From Vicingaceae bacterium (GTDB lineage: Bacteria > Bacteroidota > Bacteroidia > Flavobacteriales_E > Vicingaceae), in assembly GCA_028245195.1 (NCBI GenBank), contig JAOKCF010000006.1:1-64000 (forward strand): a stretch of 64,000 nt of DNA, written 5' to 3'. The notes under the pieces were generated by a model, which was not told the DNA's origin, made no database searches, and saw only the letters and a list, made by a program, of their open reading frames with translations. This document shows, piece by piece, positions 25,859 to 35,435 of this stretch (position 1 is its first letter; each line of letters starts with the position of its first letter). A program made the translations under genes and the position numbers.

Positions 25859-28689
25859 TGAAAAAGATATTCGACATCTTATTGATTGTTCTTATTGGAT
25901 TTACTGCATCTGCGCAGGAAGTAGGAGGAACCCTAACCGGTGTAATTACTGACTCTGAAACTGGTGAGACGTTAATTGGAGCGAACGTTATTATTGTAGG
26001 AACTTATAAAGCAGCGAGTTCTGATTTCAATGGGAAGTATGTATTAGATAAGGTAAAGCAAGGAGACTATTCGATTAAGTATAGCTACATCGGATACGCT
26101 GAAAAAATTTACAACGGTATTTCTTTTAAGGAAGGTAAAACCATAACGATTGATGTGGCTTTAACCACAAAAACAAATGCACTTGAAGAAGTAGAAATAG
26201 TTGGTGCAAAGAGTTTAGTAAACCTGGAAGAGGCAAAATCTTCTGTTACCATTTCTCAAAAAGACATTGCTGATATGAACGTAAGAGACGTTCAAGATGT
26301 GGCAGCTATGCAGTCTGGTATTACAAAATCACCTGATGGATTGCAAATTAGAGGAGCGCGAGTATATGAAACACAATATATCGTAGATGGTATTTCGGCC
26401 CAAGATCCTTTAGCAGGCACAGGATTTGGTTTGAACGTGGCATCTAGTTCAGTAGGTAGTATAGATATTGTTACTGGTGGCGTAGGTGCCGAATTTGGAG
26501 ATGGTTCGTCTGGTTTAATTAATACGACCATTCGAGAGGGTGGCGATGTTATGGAATACGTCGTAACGTGGCAGCGAGATAATTTTGGTTTTCAAAAGAA
26601 CCAAGGAACTGCTTGGAATACAGATATAATTGAGTTTTCTGCAGGAGGGCCAGTGCCTTTTACAGACAAGAAGATGACCTTCTTTACCAACCTTACAACA
26701 AGATTGACTGACACTTATTTTGGTGAAGAAGCAGATCAATTGAGAAGTTCATTGTTTACTAATAATGAGGCGTATTGGGCACCAAGACAAGATAATAATT
26801 GGACGAATACCATAAAGGTATCGTATGACTTTGGTAAGGGAACTAAATTGACTCTTACTAATCAGCATAGTTTAAGTATTAATCAAAATACAAGAACCCT
26901 TCAAATTGTAGGTTTTGATGCCATTCTTCAACCAGGTTATCAGTTTGACCGTAGTTTAAATTTAGATAATGCAACCACTTACACACATCACTCCAATTTA
27001 ACGGCTTTAAATTTCAAGAAGCTAATCAATGATAATTGGTGGTTTAACATTTCAGCAGGTCGCTTATTTACCAACTTACGGGCAGATGCGAATGGCAGAC
27101 CATTTAGGGAAGAGACAATAGACCAAATATATGATGAGCGATCTATAGTAACCGATCCGGTATCTATTTTTAATCCTGGAGATGAAATTCAGTTTGTGTT
27201 GCCTGGTCTAGGTTTAGTAAATAATGACGGTATAAGTAACGTTTGGCACGATCACTACGCTAGAGAATATACTTTCAAAACAAAGTTTACAAGATACTCT
27301 ACTTCTCAAAAGAATAAACTGAGCTTTGGAGTGGAACACAAGAGCACAGAGTATCAGTGGGTAGATGTAACTAGTCCGTGGATAGGTGCTCCAATTCAAA
27401 TCAACGATTCAATTACTTCACCATCAACCAGCGTAGGTTCTTCAAATGACATTTGGAAAGTGAATCCGTTTAACGGTGGAATTTTTGTAAGTGATGAAAT
27501 TCGATATAGAGGAATTATTGCAACCTTGGGTACTAGATTGAATTACTGGGCACCGGGTAAATTTGCCGACGATGCCGTGGCAGATCCAAACTCACCTGTA
27601 TTAGATCAAGTTCGTGAAGATTACATGGACAAAACAACCAACGTTTTTGGGAGAAGAATAAAGGCAAGAATTTTACCGAGAATTAATGTATCCTTCCCAG
27701 TTACAGAAAACAACGTTTTGTACTTTAACTATAGTCACCAGATGCGTTTGCCTCATCCACGATTTGTCTATGCAGGTTTAGATGAAGAGTTTCAGGACAG
27801 GTCATTTTTATCAAATTTGGGTAACCCAGATATTAATCCCGAAGTGAACATTTCTTACGAAGTAGGATATAAAACGCAAATTACAAAAGACATTGGATTG
27901 ACCTTAGCGGCATTCAACAACAATCGATTCGATTACATTGTACAACGACGAGTAATTGTAACAGATCAAACAGGAAGACCGGTTACGAAGAGAATGTATA
28001 TCAATCAGGATTATGCTAGAATTTTTGGCTTAGAAGGTGGCGTTTCTGTGCGGTATGCAAAGTACTTCAGAACGTTTATGAACATGACCTACCAAGTAGC
28101 TAGAGGTAAGTCGAATTCAGCAAGAGAGTCAGGTTTACAAATCGAGCAAACAGGTGCAATAGCTTTATCTTCAGAACAGTTTTTAGCATTTGATAGACCT
28201 TGGGACGTGACGTTAGGGGTTGTTTTTAGCACAGATTCAACCTTTAAAATTAGAGGTAAGGCAATTCCTGGATTACGAATATTTGCATCATTTAATTATA
28301 TCTCAGGACTTCGATATACACCACTTCGTCAAGAAGGTGTAAACTCAATTGGCAGGCCTCAATTTATAACTCTTGACGAGGAGTATTTACAAGGTCAAGG
28401 GTCAGCCTGGTTTAATTCGGATTTAAAGATCAGTAAAAACATATGGCTCTCTAAAACCAAGAAATCAGGGTTGATAGTAAGTGTTGAGGTTCGAAATTTA
28501 TTGAACATGAAAAATGCGCAACGAATTAATCCAGTAACTGGAAGAGCCTATGAAGCGGGAGATGACGTTCCTAATGAATGGAGAGATCCAAGATTTGTAG
28601 GTCCGGAAGAAAATGGTGTTCCTCCAGATGATCCTGCGAGATATCAAGCGCCAAGACAAATTTTATATGGCTTATCATTTAAATTTTAA
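25858..28689 (+). CDS. TonB-dependent outer-membrane receptor
   Basis: A 943-residue outer-membrane receptor. After the signal peptide (to SAQE) comes the carboxypeptidase-regulatory-like domain (TLTGVITDSETGETLIGANV, about residues 25-105), then the plug (ITKSPDGLQIRGARVYETQY, IVDGIS) and a 22-strand barrel ending in the aromatic LYGLSFKF. There is no SusD partner gene nearby, so this is not a polysaccharide-utilisation pair. The start is ATG 25858; the TTG three bases earlier is disfavoured. It lies between a lipoprotein gene (1-base overlap) and a PorV-like gene (1-base gap). The substrate is unknown. Confidence 0.88.
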   Translation: MKKIFDILLIVLIGFTASAQEVGGTLTGVITDSETGETLIGANVIIVGTYKAASSDFNGKYVLDKVKQGDYSIKYSYIGYAEKIYNGISFKEGKTITIDVALTTKTNALEEVEIVGAKSLVNLEEAKSSVTISQKDIADMNVRDVQDVAAMQSGITKSPDGLQIRGARVYETQYIVDGISAQDPLAGTGFGLNVASSSVGSIDIVTGGVGAEFGDGSSGLINTTIREGGDVMEYVVTWQRDNFGFQKNQGTAWNTDIIEFSAGGPVPFTDKKMTFFTNLTTRLTDTYFGEEADQLRSSLFTNNEAYWAPRQDNNWTNTIKVSYDFGKGTKLTLTNQHSLSINQNTRTLQIVGFDAILQPGYQFDRSLNLDNATTYTHHSNLTALNFKKLINDNWWFNISAGRLFTNLRADANGRPFREETIDQIYDERSIVTDPVSIFNPGDEIQFVLPGLGLVNNDGISNVWHDHYAREYTFKTKFTRYSTSQKNKLSFGVEHKSTEYQWVDVTSPWIGAPIQINDSITSPSTSVGSSNDIWKVNPFNGGIFVSDEIRYRGIIATLGTRLNYWAPGKFADDAVADPNSPVLDQVREDYMDKTTNVFGRRIKARILPRINVSFPVTENNVLYFNYSHQMRLPHPRFVYAGLDEEFQDRSFLSNLGNPDINPEVNISYEVGYKTQITKDIGLTLAAFNNNRFDYIVQRRVIVTDQTGRPVTKRMYINQDYARIFGLEGGVSVRYAKYFRTFMNMTYQVARGKSNSARESGLQIEQTGAIALSSEQFLAFDRPWDVTLGVVFSTDSTFKIRGKAIPGLRIFASFNYISGLRYTPLRQEGVNSIGRPQFITLDEEYLQGQGSAWFNSDLKISKNIWLSKTKKSGLIVSVEVRNLLNMKNAQRINPVTGRAYEAGDDVPNEWRDPRFVGPEENGVPPDDPARYQAPRQILYGLSFKF

Positions 28690-28690
28690 G

Positions 28691-29722
28691 ATGATAGATA
28701 TGAAGAACATAACGACTACTTTCATCGGTCTCGTGCTTTTAGTTTCTAGTGCGTCTGCTCAGCTAATTCCAAATTTTGGGGCGCAACGAGCAGGCTTGTC
28801 AACACTTTCATTCTTAAAAAATGATTTAAATCCTCGCTCAACAGCGCTAAGTGGAGCGAGTGCTTCATTAGATGCAGATGCTTTTTCATCGTTCACAAAC
28901 CCTGCAGCAACAGCAGATTTAAAGAGTTTTCATGGAGCTTTGAGTAACGTAACTATTGGTGCAGGAATTCAACAATCTTTTTTGTCCGTCTCTATTCCTC
29001 GTAAAAAGAATTTTTCAACTTTCGGATTTTCACTAAACATGTTAAATTCTGGAGCCATGGAAAAACGCACCGAATTTCAGCCAGAAGGCACTGGAGAAAA
29101 GTTTTACGTTACGAATATGGCTCTCGGAGGAACCTATGCGCAACAATTGAGTGATATGTTTTCAGCAGGAATTACCATGAAGTTTATTTACGAGCAGATA
29201 GATACGTATACAAATGCTACTGTTTCTGCTGATGTTAGTTTCTTGTATAAAACAGATTATAAAGACTTAAACTTTGCTGTAATGATTCAAAATTTTGGAG
29301 GTAGTTCTTCTATTGATGGAGAAGATTTACCAGAGGATTTTAATCGAAATTTAAATTCAGCCGCTGATGATTACTCTGTACCAACCGTTTTTAGTTTGGG
29401 AGCTTCAATTGTACCTTGGAAAAAAGAAAAGCAGTCGTTGTTGATTGCTGTACAATTGAATCACCCTTCAGATAATGCTGAAAACTATAGAGTTGGTTTG
29501 GAATATGAGTATATGAAGTTACTTTATGTTAGAGCAGGATATATGTTAAATGTTGCAAGTCAAAGTTTACCAACTTTTGGGTTTGGATTGCGACATAGAA
29601 TAGGAGCACATCCGCTTCACATAAACTATGCAGCCAATCCTACTGACTTTTTAGGAGTGCAGCATACAGTTGGTTTGGCTATTGGAATTAATAAAATGGA
29701 TCGAGAGAATGACGAACGTTAG
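28691..29722 (+). CDS. PorV/PorQ-family outer-membrane barrel protein
   Basis: A 343-residue exported barrel protein. Signal peptide to SASA (near residue 22), then the family-typical N terminus with RSTALSGASASLDADAFSSFTNPA, in which early small-residue and NPA motifs are characteristic of PorV/PorQ (UPF0164-like) proteins. PorV shuttles T9SS cargo between the translocon and the attachment complex; many genomes carry extra paralogues beside specific surface proteins. I infer such a dedicated paralogue here. ATG 28691 or 28700 are both possible. The stop lies inside the next gene (14-base overlap). Confidence 0.75.
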   Translation: MIDMKNITTTFIGLVLLVSSASAQLIPNFGAQRAGLSTLSFLKNDLNPRSTALSGASASLDADAFSSFTNPAATADLKSFHGALSNVTIGAGIQQSFLSVSIPRKKNFSTFGFSLNMLNSGAMEKRTEFQPEGTGEKFYVTNMALGGTYAQQLSDMFSAGITMKFIYEQIDTYTNATVSADVSFLYKTDYKDLNFAVMIQNFGGSSSIDGEDLPEDFNRNLNSAADDYSVPTVFSLGASIVPWKKEKQSLLIAVQLNHPSDNAENYRVGLEYEYMKLLYVRAGYMLNVASQSLPTFGFGLRHRIGAHPLHINYAANPTDFLGVQHTVGLAIGINKMDRENDER

Positions 29723-30890
29723 CATAAAGACACTTGGTTTTGCAGTGATGATGGTTTTTCTTTCAAGCTGCGAAAGCTATTTTGGTGATAAAACGGATTT
29801 GTCGTTTATAGAGCTTCCCGAGCAGAACTTTCGAGAAGTAGCTTACGTTCCAGTTCAACCAATTTTAAACCAATTTGCATCACCAACAGATGTTATTGCA
29901 GGCTTTGATGAGCTAATCTATGTTGTAGATAATGGTAGTCAAGAAGTAATAGCATTGGACCAATCTGGGAGAGAAATTGGTCGGAAATTTATCCAAGGAG
30001 CGATGACTATGGCGCAAGACAGGAGTCTTGATTTGTTAGTTATTGGAACCATAAATGACCCTGTAAATTCTAGTATTGTGAGAAGTTGTATCTACCGTTT
30101 AGATTTATCAACATCTATGGGATATGGACTGCGATTTGCACAATTTACAGATACTATTATTCATCCGTTTTACTTTAAATCATCGTATATTTCAAGCGAT
30201 CAATTGGTGGAGTTAAGAAATATTGCAGTGTTGGAAGATAATTCCTTTTATGTTACTAGAACGGGTCCAAGAACCACTCCCACAAGAGATGATGCTATTT
30301 TGTTGTTTGACAATACGGGTAAATTCATCACTCCCTTGGAAATAACAGATAGCAGAGGGGCTGTTTTTCGTGACTTCTTTAAAGATCCTGTTGGGATTAC
30401 AAGCTTGGTTAAACCACCACAAATTAATGTTGATACTAGAGGTGATTTTATCTTTACCTCTATTGATCCTAATGGTGTTTTAAAAGTTCAATACATTGAG
30501 AAATTAGAGTCTATAGACGGAACAGCTTACACGCCAAAAGTTAATTTTAGTGCTGATACAACGCTAGCAAGTAGCTTTATTAATGAGCCATTTAAATTTG
30601 ATAGACCTTTGGATGTTGAGTTCACTGGCGACGGTACGAACTATATTTTTGTCATTGATGCGGAAAAGGATTCCTTGTATCAATTCACAGCAAATGGCCT
30701 AGAAGGAGTGGAGCCTCCTCCTGCTTCAGGTCAAACAAAGTTTATCAAAACTTCTTTTGGCGGAACGGGAATTGGAGCTACACAGTTCAACGAACCAGTT
30801 GCAGTAGCTTATAATGACAGAATACTTTACGTTGCTGATAAGGGTAACAGCAGAATATTGCGTTTTAAACTGACTTTAGACATTCGGTAA
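29709..30890 (+). CDS. Beta-propeller (NHL-like) lipoprotein
   Basis: A 393-residue lipoprotein (FAVMMVFLSSCESYFG, lipobox Cys near residue 21). The rest is an NHL/six-bladed beta-propeller: repeated strands such as ELIYVVDNGSQEVIALDQSGREIG and a last blade GIGATQFNEPVAVAYNDRIL and VADKGNSRILRF, where the closing blade has the canonical NHL pattern. Probably a protein- or ligand-binding accessory on the outer membrane for the TonB/PorV pair encoded just upstream. The start chosen is ATG 29709 since the longer frame (29670) would put a non-signal leader ahead of the lipobox. Confidence 0.8.
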   Translation: MTNVSIKTLGFAVMMVFLSSCESYFGDKTDLSFIELPEQNFREVAYVPVQPILNQFASPTDVIAGFDELIYVVDNGSQEVIALDQSGREIGRKFIQGAMTMAQDRSLDLLVIGTINDPVNSSIVRSCIYRLDLSTSMGYGLRFAQFTDTIIHPFYFKSSYISSDQLVELRNIAVLEDNSFYVTRTGPRTTPTRDDAILLFDNTGKFITPLEITDSRGAVFRDFFKDPVGITSLVKPPQINVDTRGDFIFTSIDPNGVLKVQYIEKLESIDGTAYTPKVNFSADTTLASSFINEPFKFDRPLDVEFTGDGTNYIFVIDAEKDSLYQFTANGLEGVEPPPASGQTKFIKTSFGGTGIGATQFNEPVAVAYNDRILYVADKGNSRILRFKLTLDIR

Positions 30891-30896
30891 TTTTCT

Positions 30897-31321
30897 TTAT
30901 CCTTTAAAACAAGCTGCTACTTGTGAACCATCACAATAAGGTTTGTTGTTTGAAACTCCGCATCTGCAAAAGGCAGCTTTTGTCATCACTTCTTTATTCC
31001 CTTCATGATTAGTTACTTCAATAGAGCCGTTCATAATTAGTGGACCATTCTCAGCAACTGTTACCGTAGTGGAATTTTCACTTTTCTCACTTGACTTTTC
31101 ACTTTTCATGCAGTAGCTTAAAGCTCCTGAATGGCACTTGCCAATTTGAGCTTTTAACTATTCTATAGAGGCATCTTCTGGAGTAATCCAAGGGTTTTTA
31201 TTGGGGTCGTATACGTTTAGAAGAGTATAAACACAAACTGCAGCATGGGTCTATTTTGCAGGTTTCATAACAACATTTAATTCTCCGTTTGTGTATTCAT
31301 TGGTGATTTCTTTTGGCTCAT
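30897..31321 (-). pseudogene. Decayed Fer4_19-CDGSH iron-sulfur protein
   Basis: A minus-strand frame from about 31319 reads EPKEITNEYTNGELNVV, MKPAK, stop (TAG 31251-31253), THAAVCVYTLLNVYDPN, ITPEDASIE, stop (TAG 31158-31160), LKAQIGKCHSGALSYC, then an open part ending AAFCRCGVSNNKPYCDGSQV. Intact relatives have a mono-cluster ferredoxin domain (PAKCIHAGVCV ... KCPSGAL) followed by CDGSH. Here the first cluster cysteine has become part of the TAG lesion, Pro in CPSGAL is His, and the CDGSH histidine is Gln. Two stops plus lost ligands make true decay far more likely than sequencing error. The open 3' part (30897-31109, 70 residues) is unlikely to be functional by itself. 31322-31458 holds nothing recognisable. 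Confidence 0.85.
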
Positions 31322-31458
31322 TAGGTTTATGTTTTAGTGTTAGGCTAGCGGTTTAAATGCTAGAAACTTTATCCTTCAAATATAAGGGGTGAAACTAGAT
31401 TTTGAAACCCGTTTAATTCATGAGATTTAATGAAGTGTTTTTCAGAATTAAAATCCAA

Positions 31459-32913
31459 TTAGAAGATTGGATAACCAACCGCTTCAAAATCCCAAAGTGC
31501 AGGAAGAATAAAATAGACTAGAAAAGTCAGCACAATGATAGAAATGATGTTGAGCCAGATACCTGCTCTAATCATGTCAGCCATTTTAATGTAACCCGAA
31601 CCAAAAACTAAGGCGTTAGGTGCTGTAGCTACCGGTAACATGAAAGCGCAAGAAGCAGCAACAGTTGCAGCAGCTAGGAGTAAAAACGGGTGTATATCAA
31701 CAACTACAGATAATGCAGCTAAGATTGGAAGTAATATGGCCGTTGTGGCCAAATTTGAAGTTATTTCTGTGAGGAAATTTACGGAAGCAATAATTACAAA
31801 TATCATTACAAGTAAAGAAACTCCTTTTAGCACGCTTAGTTGATTTCCAATCCAACTTGCTAATCCACTTTCATCAAAACCAATAGCTAACGCTATTCCG
31901 CCTCCAAAGAGCAATAAAACGCCCCATGGCAATTGAACTGCATCGAACCAAGTTAACAGTTTTTCGCCTTTTTTAGTGGAAGGTAAAATAAAAAGTGCCA
32001 CCGCAGCAATTAGTGCAATTATGGTATCATCTATGTCGGGAATAAACTGTTTTAGCAGAAATGAACGACTAATCCAAGCAAATGCAGTTAGTAAAAAGAC
32101 AACTAATACCATTTTTTCTTCTCGGCTAAATTTTCCCAATTCATTTATCTGTTCGGCAATCATTTTTTTACCATCAGGGAATTGTTGTCCTTTTAAATTA
32201 AATGCAATTTTCCCTAAGTACAACCAGCATATTATCAGTAGTATAATTGTGATAGGTAAGCCAAATTTAAACCATTGAAAAAAGGAAATTTCGATACCGT
32301 ATAATTCTTGAATAACACCTGCAAAGATTAGATTTGGAGGAGTACCAATCAATGTTGCCATACCTCCAATAGAGGCACTATAGGCAATAGAAAGCATTAA
32401 GGCTTTTCCAAAAGGGGTGTCTTTTTTGAGGATATTTCCGCCATTTAATTGTGCTATAACCGCCATTCCGATGGGTAACATCATCACTGTTGTTGCTGTA
32501 TTAGAGATCCACATGGAAAGCAATGCAGTACTTAGCATAAAACCTAACATTATGTTAATTAAACTAGTGCCAATAATTTTTATGATGTAGAGGGCTATTC
32601 TTTTATGTAATTGCCACTTTTCTATGGCAATGGCTAAGGAGAAGCCACCCACAAATAAGAAAATGAACTTATGACCATAGGCTGCTCCTGTTTCTTTTAA
32701 ACCAAGTCCTCCAGTAAGGGGAAATAGAATTAAAGGCATAAGGGCTGTTACTTCAATTGGAATGGCTTCTGTGATCCACCAAATAGCAATCCAAACAGTA
32801 ACTCCTAAAACACTATTTCCTTGTTCAGAAAGGCCTTCTGGGTGAACCAAGAAGTGAATCAGAATAAAGAGAAGAGGACCTAAAACCAGTCCTATATTTT
32901 TTTTGGAGAACAT
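31459..32913 (-). CDS. SLC13/DASS-family sodium:dicarboxylate symporter
   Basis: A 484-residue inner-membrane transporter with 11-12 helices. Family marks include WWITEAIPIEVTALMPLILFP near residue 45, the first substrate/sodium motif SNTATTVMMLPIGMAV (about residue 137) and the repeat motif TEITSNLATTAILLPI (about residue 385). The SNT motifs define DASS carriers, which import succinate, malate, citrate or sulfate with sodium. It is 8 bases downstream of the esterase gene and so probably under the same MocR-type operator (33916-33946). Confidence 0.9.
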   Translation of the reverse strand: MFSKKNIGLVLGPLLFILIHFLVHPEGLSEQGNSVLGVTVWIAIWWITEAIPIEVTALMPLILFPLTGGLGLKETGAAYGHKFIFLFVGGFSLAIAIEKWQLHKRIALYIIKIIGTSLINIMLGFMLSTALLSMWISNTATTVMMLPIGMAVIAQLNGGNILKKDTPFGKALMLSIAYSASIGGMATLIGTPPNLIFAGVIQELYGIEISFFQWFKFGLPITIILLIICWLYLGKIAFNLKGQQFPDGKKMIAEQINELGKFSREEKMVLVVFLLTAFAWISRSFLLKQFIPDIDDTIIALIAAVALFILPSTKKGEKLLTWFDAVQLPWGVLLLFGGGIALAIGFDESGLASWIGNQLSVLKGVSLLVMIFVIIASVNFLTEITSNLATTAILLPILAALSVVVDIHPFLLLAAATVAASCAFMLPVATAPNALVFGSGYIKMADMIRAGIWLNIISIIVLTFLVYFILPALWDFEAVGYPIF

Positions 32914-32921
32914 AAAGCAGC

Positions 32922-33863
32922 CTAATTTATGAAAATAGTATTGAAAGCATAATTTGCTGTTGCATTAAAGTCATGCGACACATTGGGTAAAGAAACGAAT
33001 TGCCATTTAAAGCTAGCTCCGATTGAGGTTGAAATAGAATTGCTTTGATTATAGTAGTAATTTGCTCTTGCCAATCTGTTGTCTCCCTGTGCATCAACTA
33101 TAGAATTTGTTCTTAAGCCTGCGGTATTTGGGTCATTGTCTGCCGCACCTATTAAAATTGTGAGTTTTTTGCTAAAAATAGCAGGTAAACTGTTCGCTAA
33201 TATTGGACTTTCTTTAATACCGTATGGGAAGTCTATTTGATTATCAGGCATCGTGTACCAGCCTGAAGAAGAGGCTACCACTTTGTCAAAGCGAGCCGTT
33301 GGTTTAAAAAAGACAAAGCGGTGAGCAAATTGGCCACCTGCTGAAAAACCAAACACATGGTATAAGGAGGTAGTGTTTGCCGTTGCATTTTTTACAAAAT
33401 CAAATAATGGCTCTATTAGAGAAAATGCCCATTGGTCTTCATTGTTCAGGGTTGAGGCTGAAGGATTATCGCCATCAACAAAAATATTTCCCAAGTTATA
33501 TCCATCTCCTCCAGGAAAATTTTGTGAAGAAAATTCAGGTACAATTAAAATTTGTAGATTTCGGTCAGCATCCGCAATCATTGCATCTCTGTTCTCCAAA
33601 GCGTCTCTACTTGCCCCGTGAAAAACAATAACAATTCGACTATTCTCAGTTATTCCTGTTGGAATGTGATAATAAACAGTTGTTGGTTTATTGGCTAAGG
33701 GAATAAATGCATCAAATACAAATGAGCCAGTTCCTTTTAAACTCACAATGGAATTACCGTTTTCGCTAGGCACGTCGGGAAAAGTCTCATTGTTATCGCA
33801 TGAACTAAATATTAGCATAAATGCAGAAAATAATAGAACATGGAAAAAAGCAGAGTATTTCAT
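32922..33863 (-). CDS. Exported lipoprotein esterase, alpha/beta hydrolase
   Basis: A 313-residue lipoprotein (VLLFSAFMLIFSSCDNNETF, lipobox Cys near residue 22). The fold is that of PHB-depolymerase/feruloyl-esterase-like hydrolases: oxyanion segment IVIVFHGASRDA, nucleophile elbow VFGFSAGGQFAHRF with GxSxG, and a late histidine in LPNVSHDFNA. The start is ATG 33863; the frame is open a further 7 codons upstream. It may release carboxylic acids from esters or polyesters, which the SLC13 carrier encoded next to it could import. That link is inference. Confidence 0.8.
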   Translation of the reverse strand: MKYSAFFHVLLFSAFMLIFSSCDNNETFPDVPSENGNSIVSLKGTGSFVFDAFIPLANKPTTVYYHIPTGITENSRIVIVFHGASRDALENRDAMIADADRNLQILIVPEFSSQNFPGGDGYNLGNIFVDGDNPSASTLNNEDQWAFSLIEPLFDFVKNATANTTSLYHVFGFSAGGQFAHRFVFFKPTARFDKVVASSSGWYTMPDNQIDFPYGIKESPILANSLPAIFSKKLTILIGAADNDPNTAGLRTNSIVDAQGDNRLARANYYYNQSNSISTSIGASFKWQFVSLPNVSHDFNATANYAFNTIFIN

Positions 33864-33915
33864 AAATAGTAAAATTGTTAACACCTAAAATAAAATTTAA
33901 TTGGCTCATAAGCTA

Positions 33916-33946
33916 CATACCAAAAGAGTTCTATTTTGCATACCAA
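33916..33946 (-). promoter_or_regulatory. Putative MocR operator upstream of the esterase gene
   Basis: Two direct repeats of TTGGTATG (minus strand) at 33939-33946 and 33916-33923 have a period of 23 bp. The half-site contains ATACCA, the half-site reported for the MocR regulator GabR. The inner repeat overlaps a TTTG that lies 21 bases from TAAATTTT, a plausible -33/-7 pair for the esterase. The same pair with the same spacing is found at 35436-35466. The outer repeat abuts the MocR stop codon. Confidence 0.65.
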
Positions 33947-35434
33947 TTAAGGGTTTTTTATGGCATCGTAAATCTCAAGCATTTGCGTTATTTTTTTCTT
34001 CATTTTTATTTCACTAACAGAGGAATAGCCGAAGATAAGACCTTCCTTTTTTTCCTTTCCAAGGAAACACTTTCCAAAAGAATGAACTAGTATATTGTTC
34101 TTTATAAATTCTAGGAGCAAGTTTTCGTTTACTTTTCCCTCTTTAAACTCAGCTAGTAAATGTAAGCTTCTAACTGTTTTGTTCACTAAGGTAAATGATT
34201 CTGAAAAATGACTTTCGAATAATTCAATGAACAGCTTTTTTCTTTGATCAGCAATGCTATTGACGTTTTTAATGTGGGCATACAAATATTTTTTTTCAAT
34301 AAATTGATTCAAAACAATTTGAATTGAAGGTGGCACAAAACGATGAGAATGTTTCATTAAAGCCTCAATTGGATGTAATAATGGAAAGGGAACTACCATA
34401 TACCCTAATCGTATGGATGGATGCAACAGACGATTAAATGTGCCCATAAAAATAGTCCTTCCCTGTTGGTCTAAGTTAAAAAGAGAAGGAGAGAGTTTTT
34501 TATAATTGCTAACCTCATGTTCAAAATCATTTTCAATAATGTATGAATTGGTGGAGTTGGCAAAGGCCAATAACTCTAATTTTCTTCTAAGACTCATCTC
34601 TATTCCTGTAGGATAGTGACCTGACGGAGTAACATGAATAAGTTTTGGTGCTTTTGCTCTAATTTCAGACACTTTTAAGCCTTCGTTATCTAATGGTACC
34701 CCGTAGATTTTCGCATCTAAACTTTTAAAAATGGACAGTACATTTGGAAAAGTTGGATTTTCCATAATTACCTCTTCTTTGGGGTTAAGTAAAACGCTTC
34801 CTGCCAAATAAATCGATTGTAAGGAACCCGAAACAATTACTATTTGCCGACTGTCACATTTTAAACCTCTGCTCAAGTTCAAATAGTTGGCAATGTTTTC
34901 CTTCAACTGCTCATTTCCAGATGCAGCGGAATAGGTCAATGCAGAGTACTTGATATGCCGCCAGTAGAGGTTCGTTAAATTCTTCCATTGGTTTACTGGA
35001 AAAATATCTAATGGAGGTAGTCCGGGTCTGAAAGCGACACTCTTATCGTCGGTAGAATTAATAAGTTTTTCATTTTTTAAAAATGATTTTCCAAGCCTTG
35101 AAAGTTCGGGGTACTTTTTACTTTTTGTTAAATGGATGGCAATCGGTTTTTCTATTTGAAACTTTACCTTATGTCCAGAGCCAACTTGAGACTCAATATA
35201 ACCTTCCAAAGTCAGTAAATCATAGGCTTTTAAAACTGTACTTCTAGAAATATTTAAAACCTCTGCCAGTTGCCGTGTTGGAGGTAGTATAGAGTTTTCA
35301 GGAATATCTATATCACCAATGGCTTCTTTCAATGTAGCATAGAGCATGAAGTAGAGGCGTTTTTCATTTTTGTTTTGCTGAAGTAATCGTTCAGAATATC
35401 GTTTATGTATGCGTGATGCTGTAATTGAGTTCAA
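33947..35434 (-). CDS. MocR-type regulator (GntR HTH plus aminotransferase-like domain), PLP lysine missing
   Basis: A 495-residue transcription factor. A GntR winged helix is at residues about 30-105 (LPPTRQLAEVLNISRSTVLK, ALDL-type YDLLTLEGYIESQVGSGH), then a class I aminotransferase-like domain. In GabR and other MocR proteins PLP is bound by Lys in GTFSKxLxPxLR; here that segment is GTFNRLLHPSIRLGY, so the lysine position (residue 335) is Arg (codon CGT). The Asp that holds the PLP ring is present (IENDFEHEV). It may sense a ligand without forming a Schiff base. No ATG fits near the start; TTG 35434 abuts the operator at 35436, so the true start is uncertain. Confidence 0.85.
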   Translation of the reverse strand: MNSITASRIHKRYSERLLQQNKNEKRLYFMLYATLKEAIGDIDIPENSILPPTRQLAEVLNISRSTVLKAYDLLTLEGYIESQVGSGHKVKFQIEKPIAIHLTKSKKYPELSRLGKSFLKNEKLINSTDDKSVAFRPGLPPLDIFPVNQWKNLTNLYWRHIKYSALTYSAASGNEQLKENIANYLNLSRGLKCDSRQIVIVSGSLQSIYLAGSVLLNPKEEVIMENPTFPNVLSIFKSLDAKIYGVPLDNEGLKVSEIRAKAPKLIHVTPSGHYPTGIEMSLRRKLELLAFANSTNSYIIENDFEHEVSNYKKLSPSLFNLDQQGRTIFMGTFNRLLHPSIRLGYMVVPFPLLHPIEALMKHSHRFVPPSIQIVLNQFIEKKYLYAHIKNVNSIADQRKKLFIELFESHFSESFTLVNKTVRSLHLLAEFKEGKVNENLLLEFIKNNILVHSFGKCFLGKEKKEGLIFGYSSVSEIKMKKKITQMLEIYDAIKNP

Positions 35435-35435
35435 A

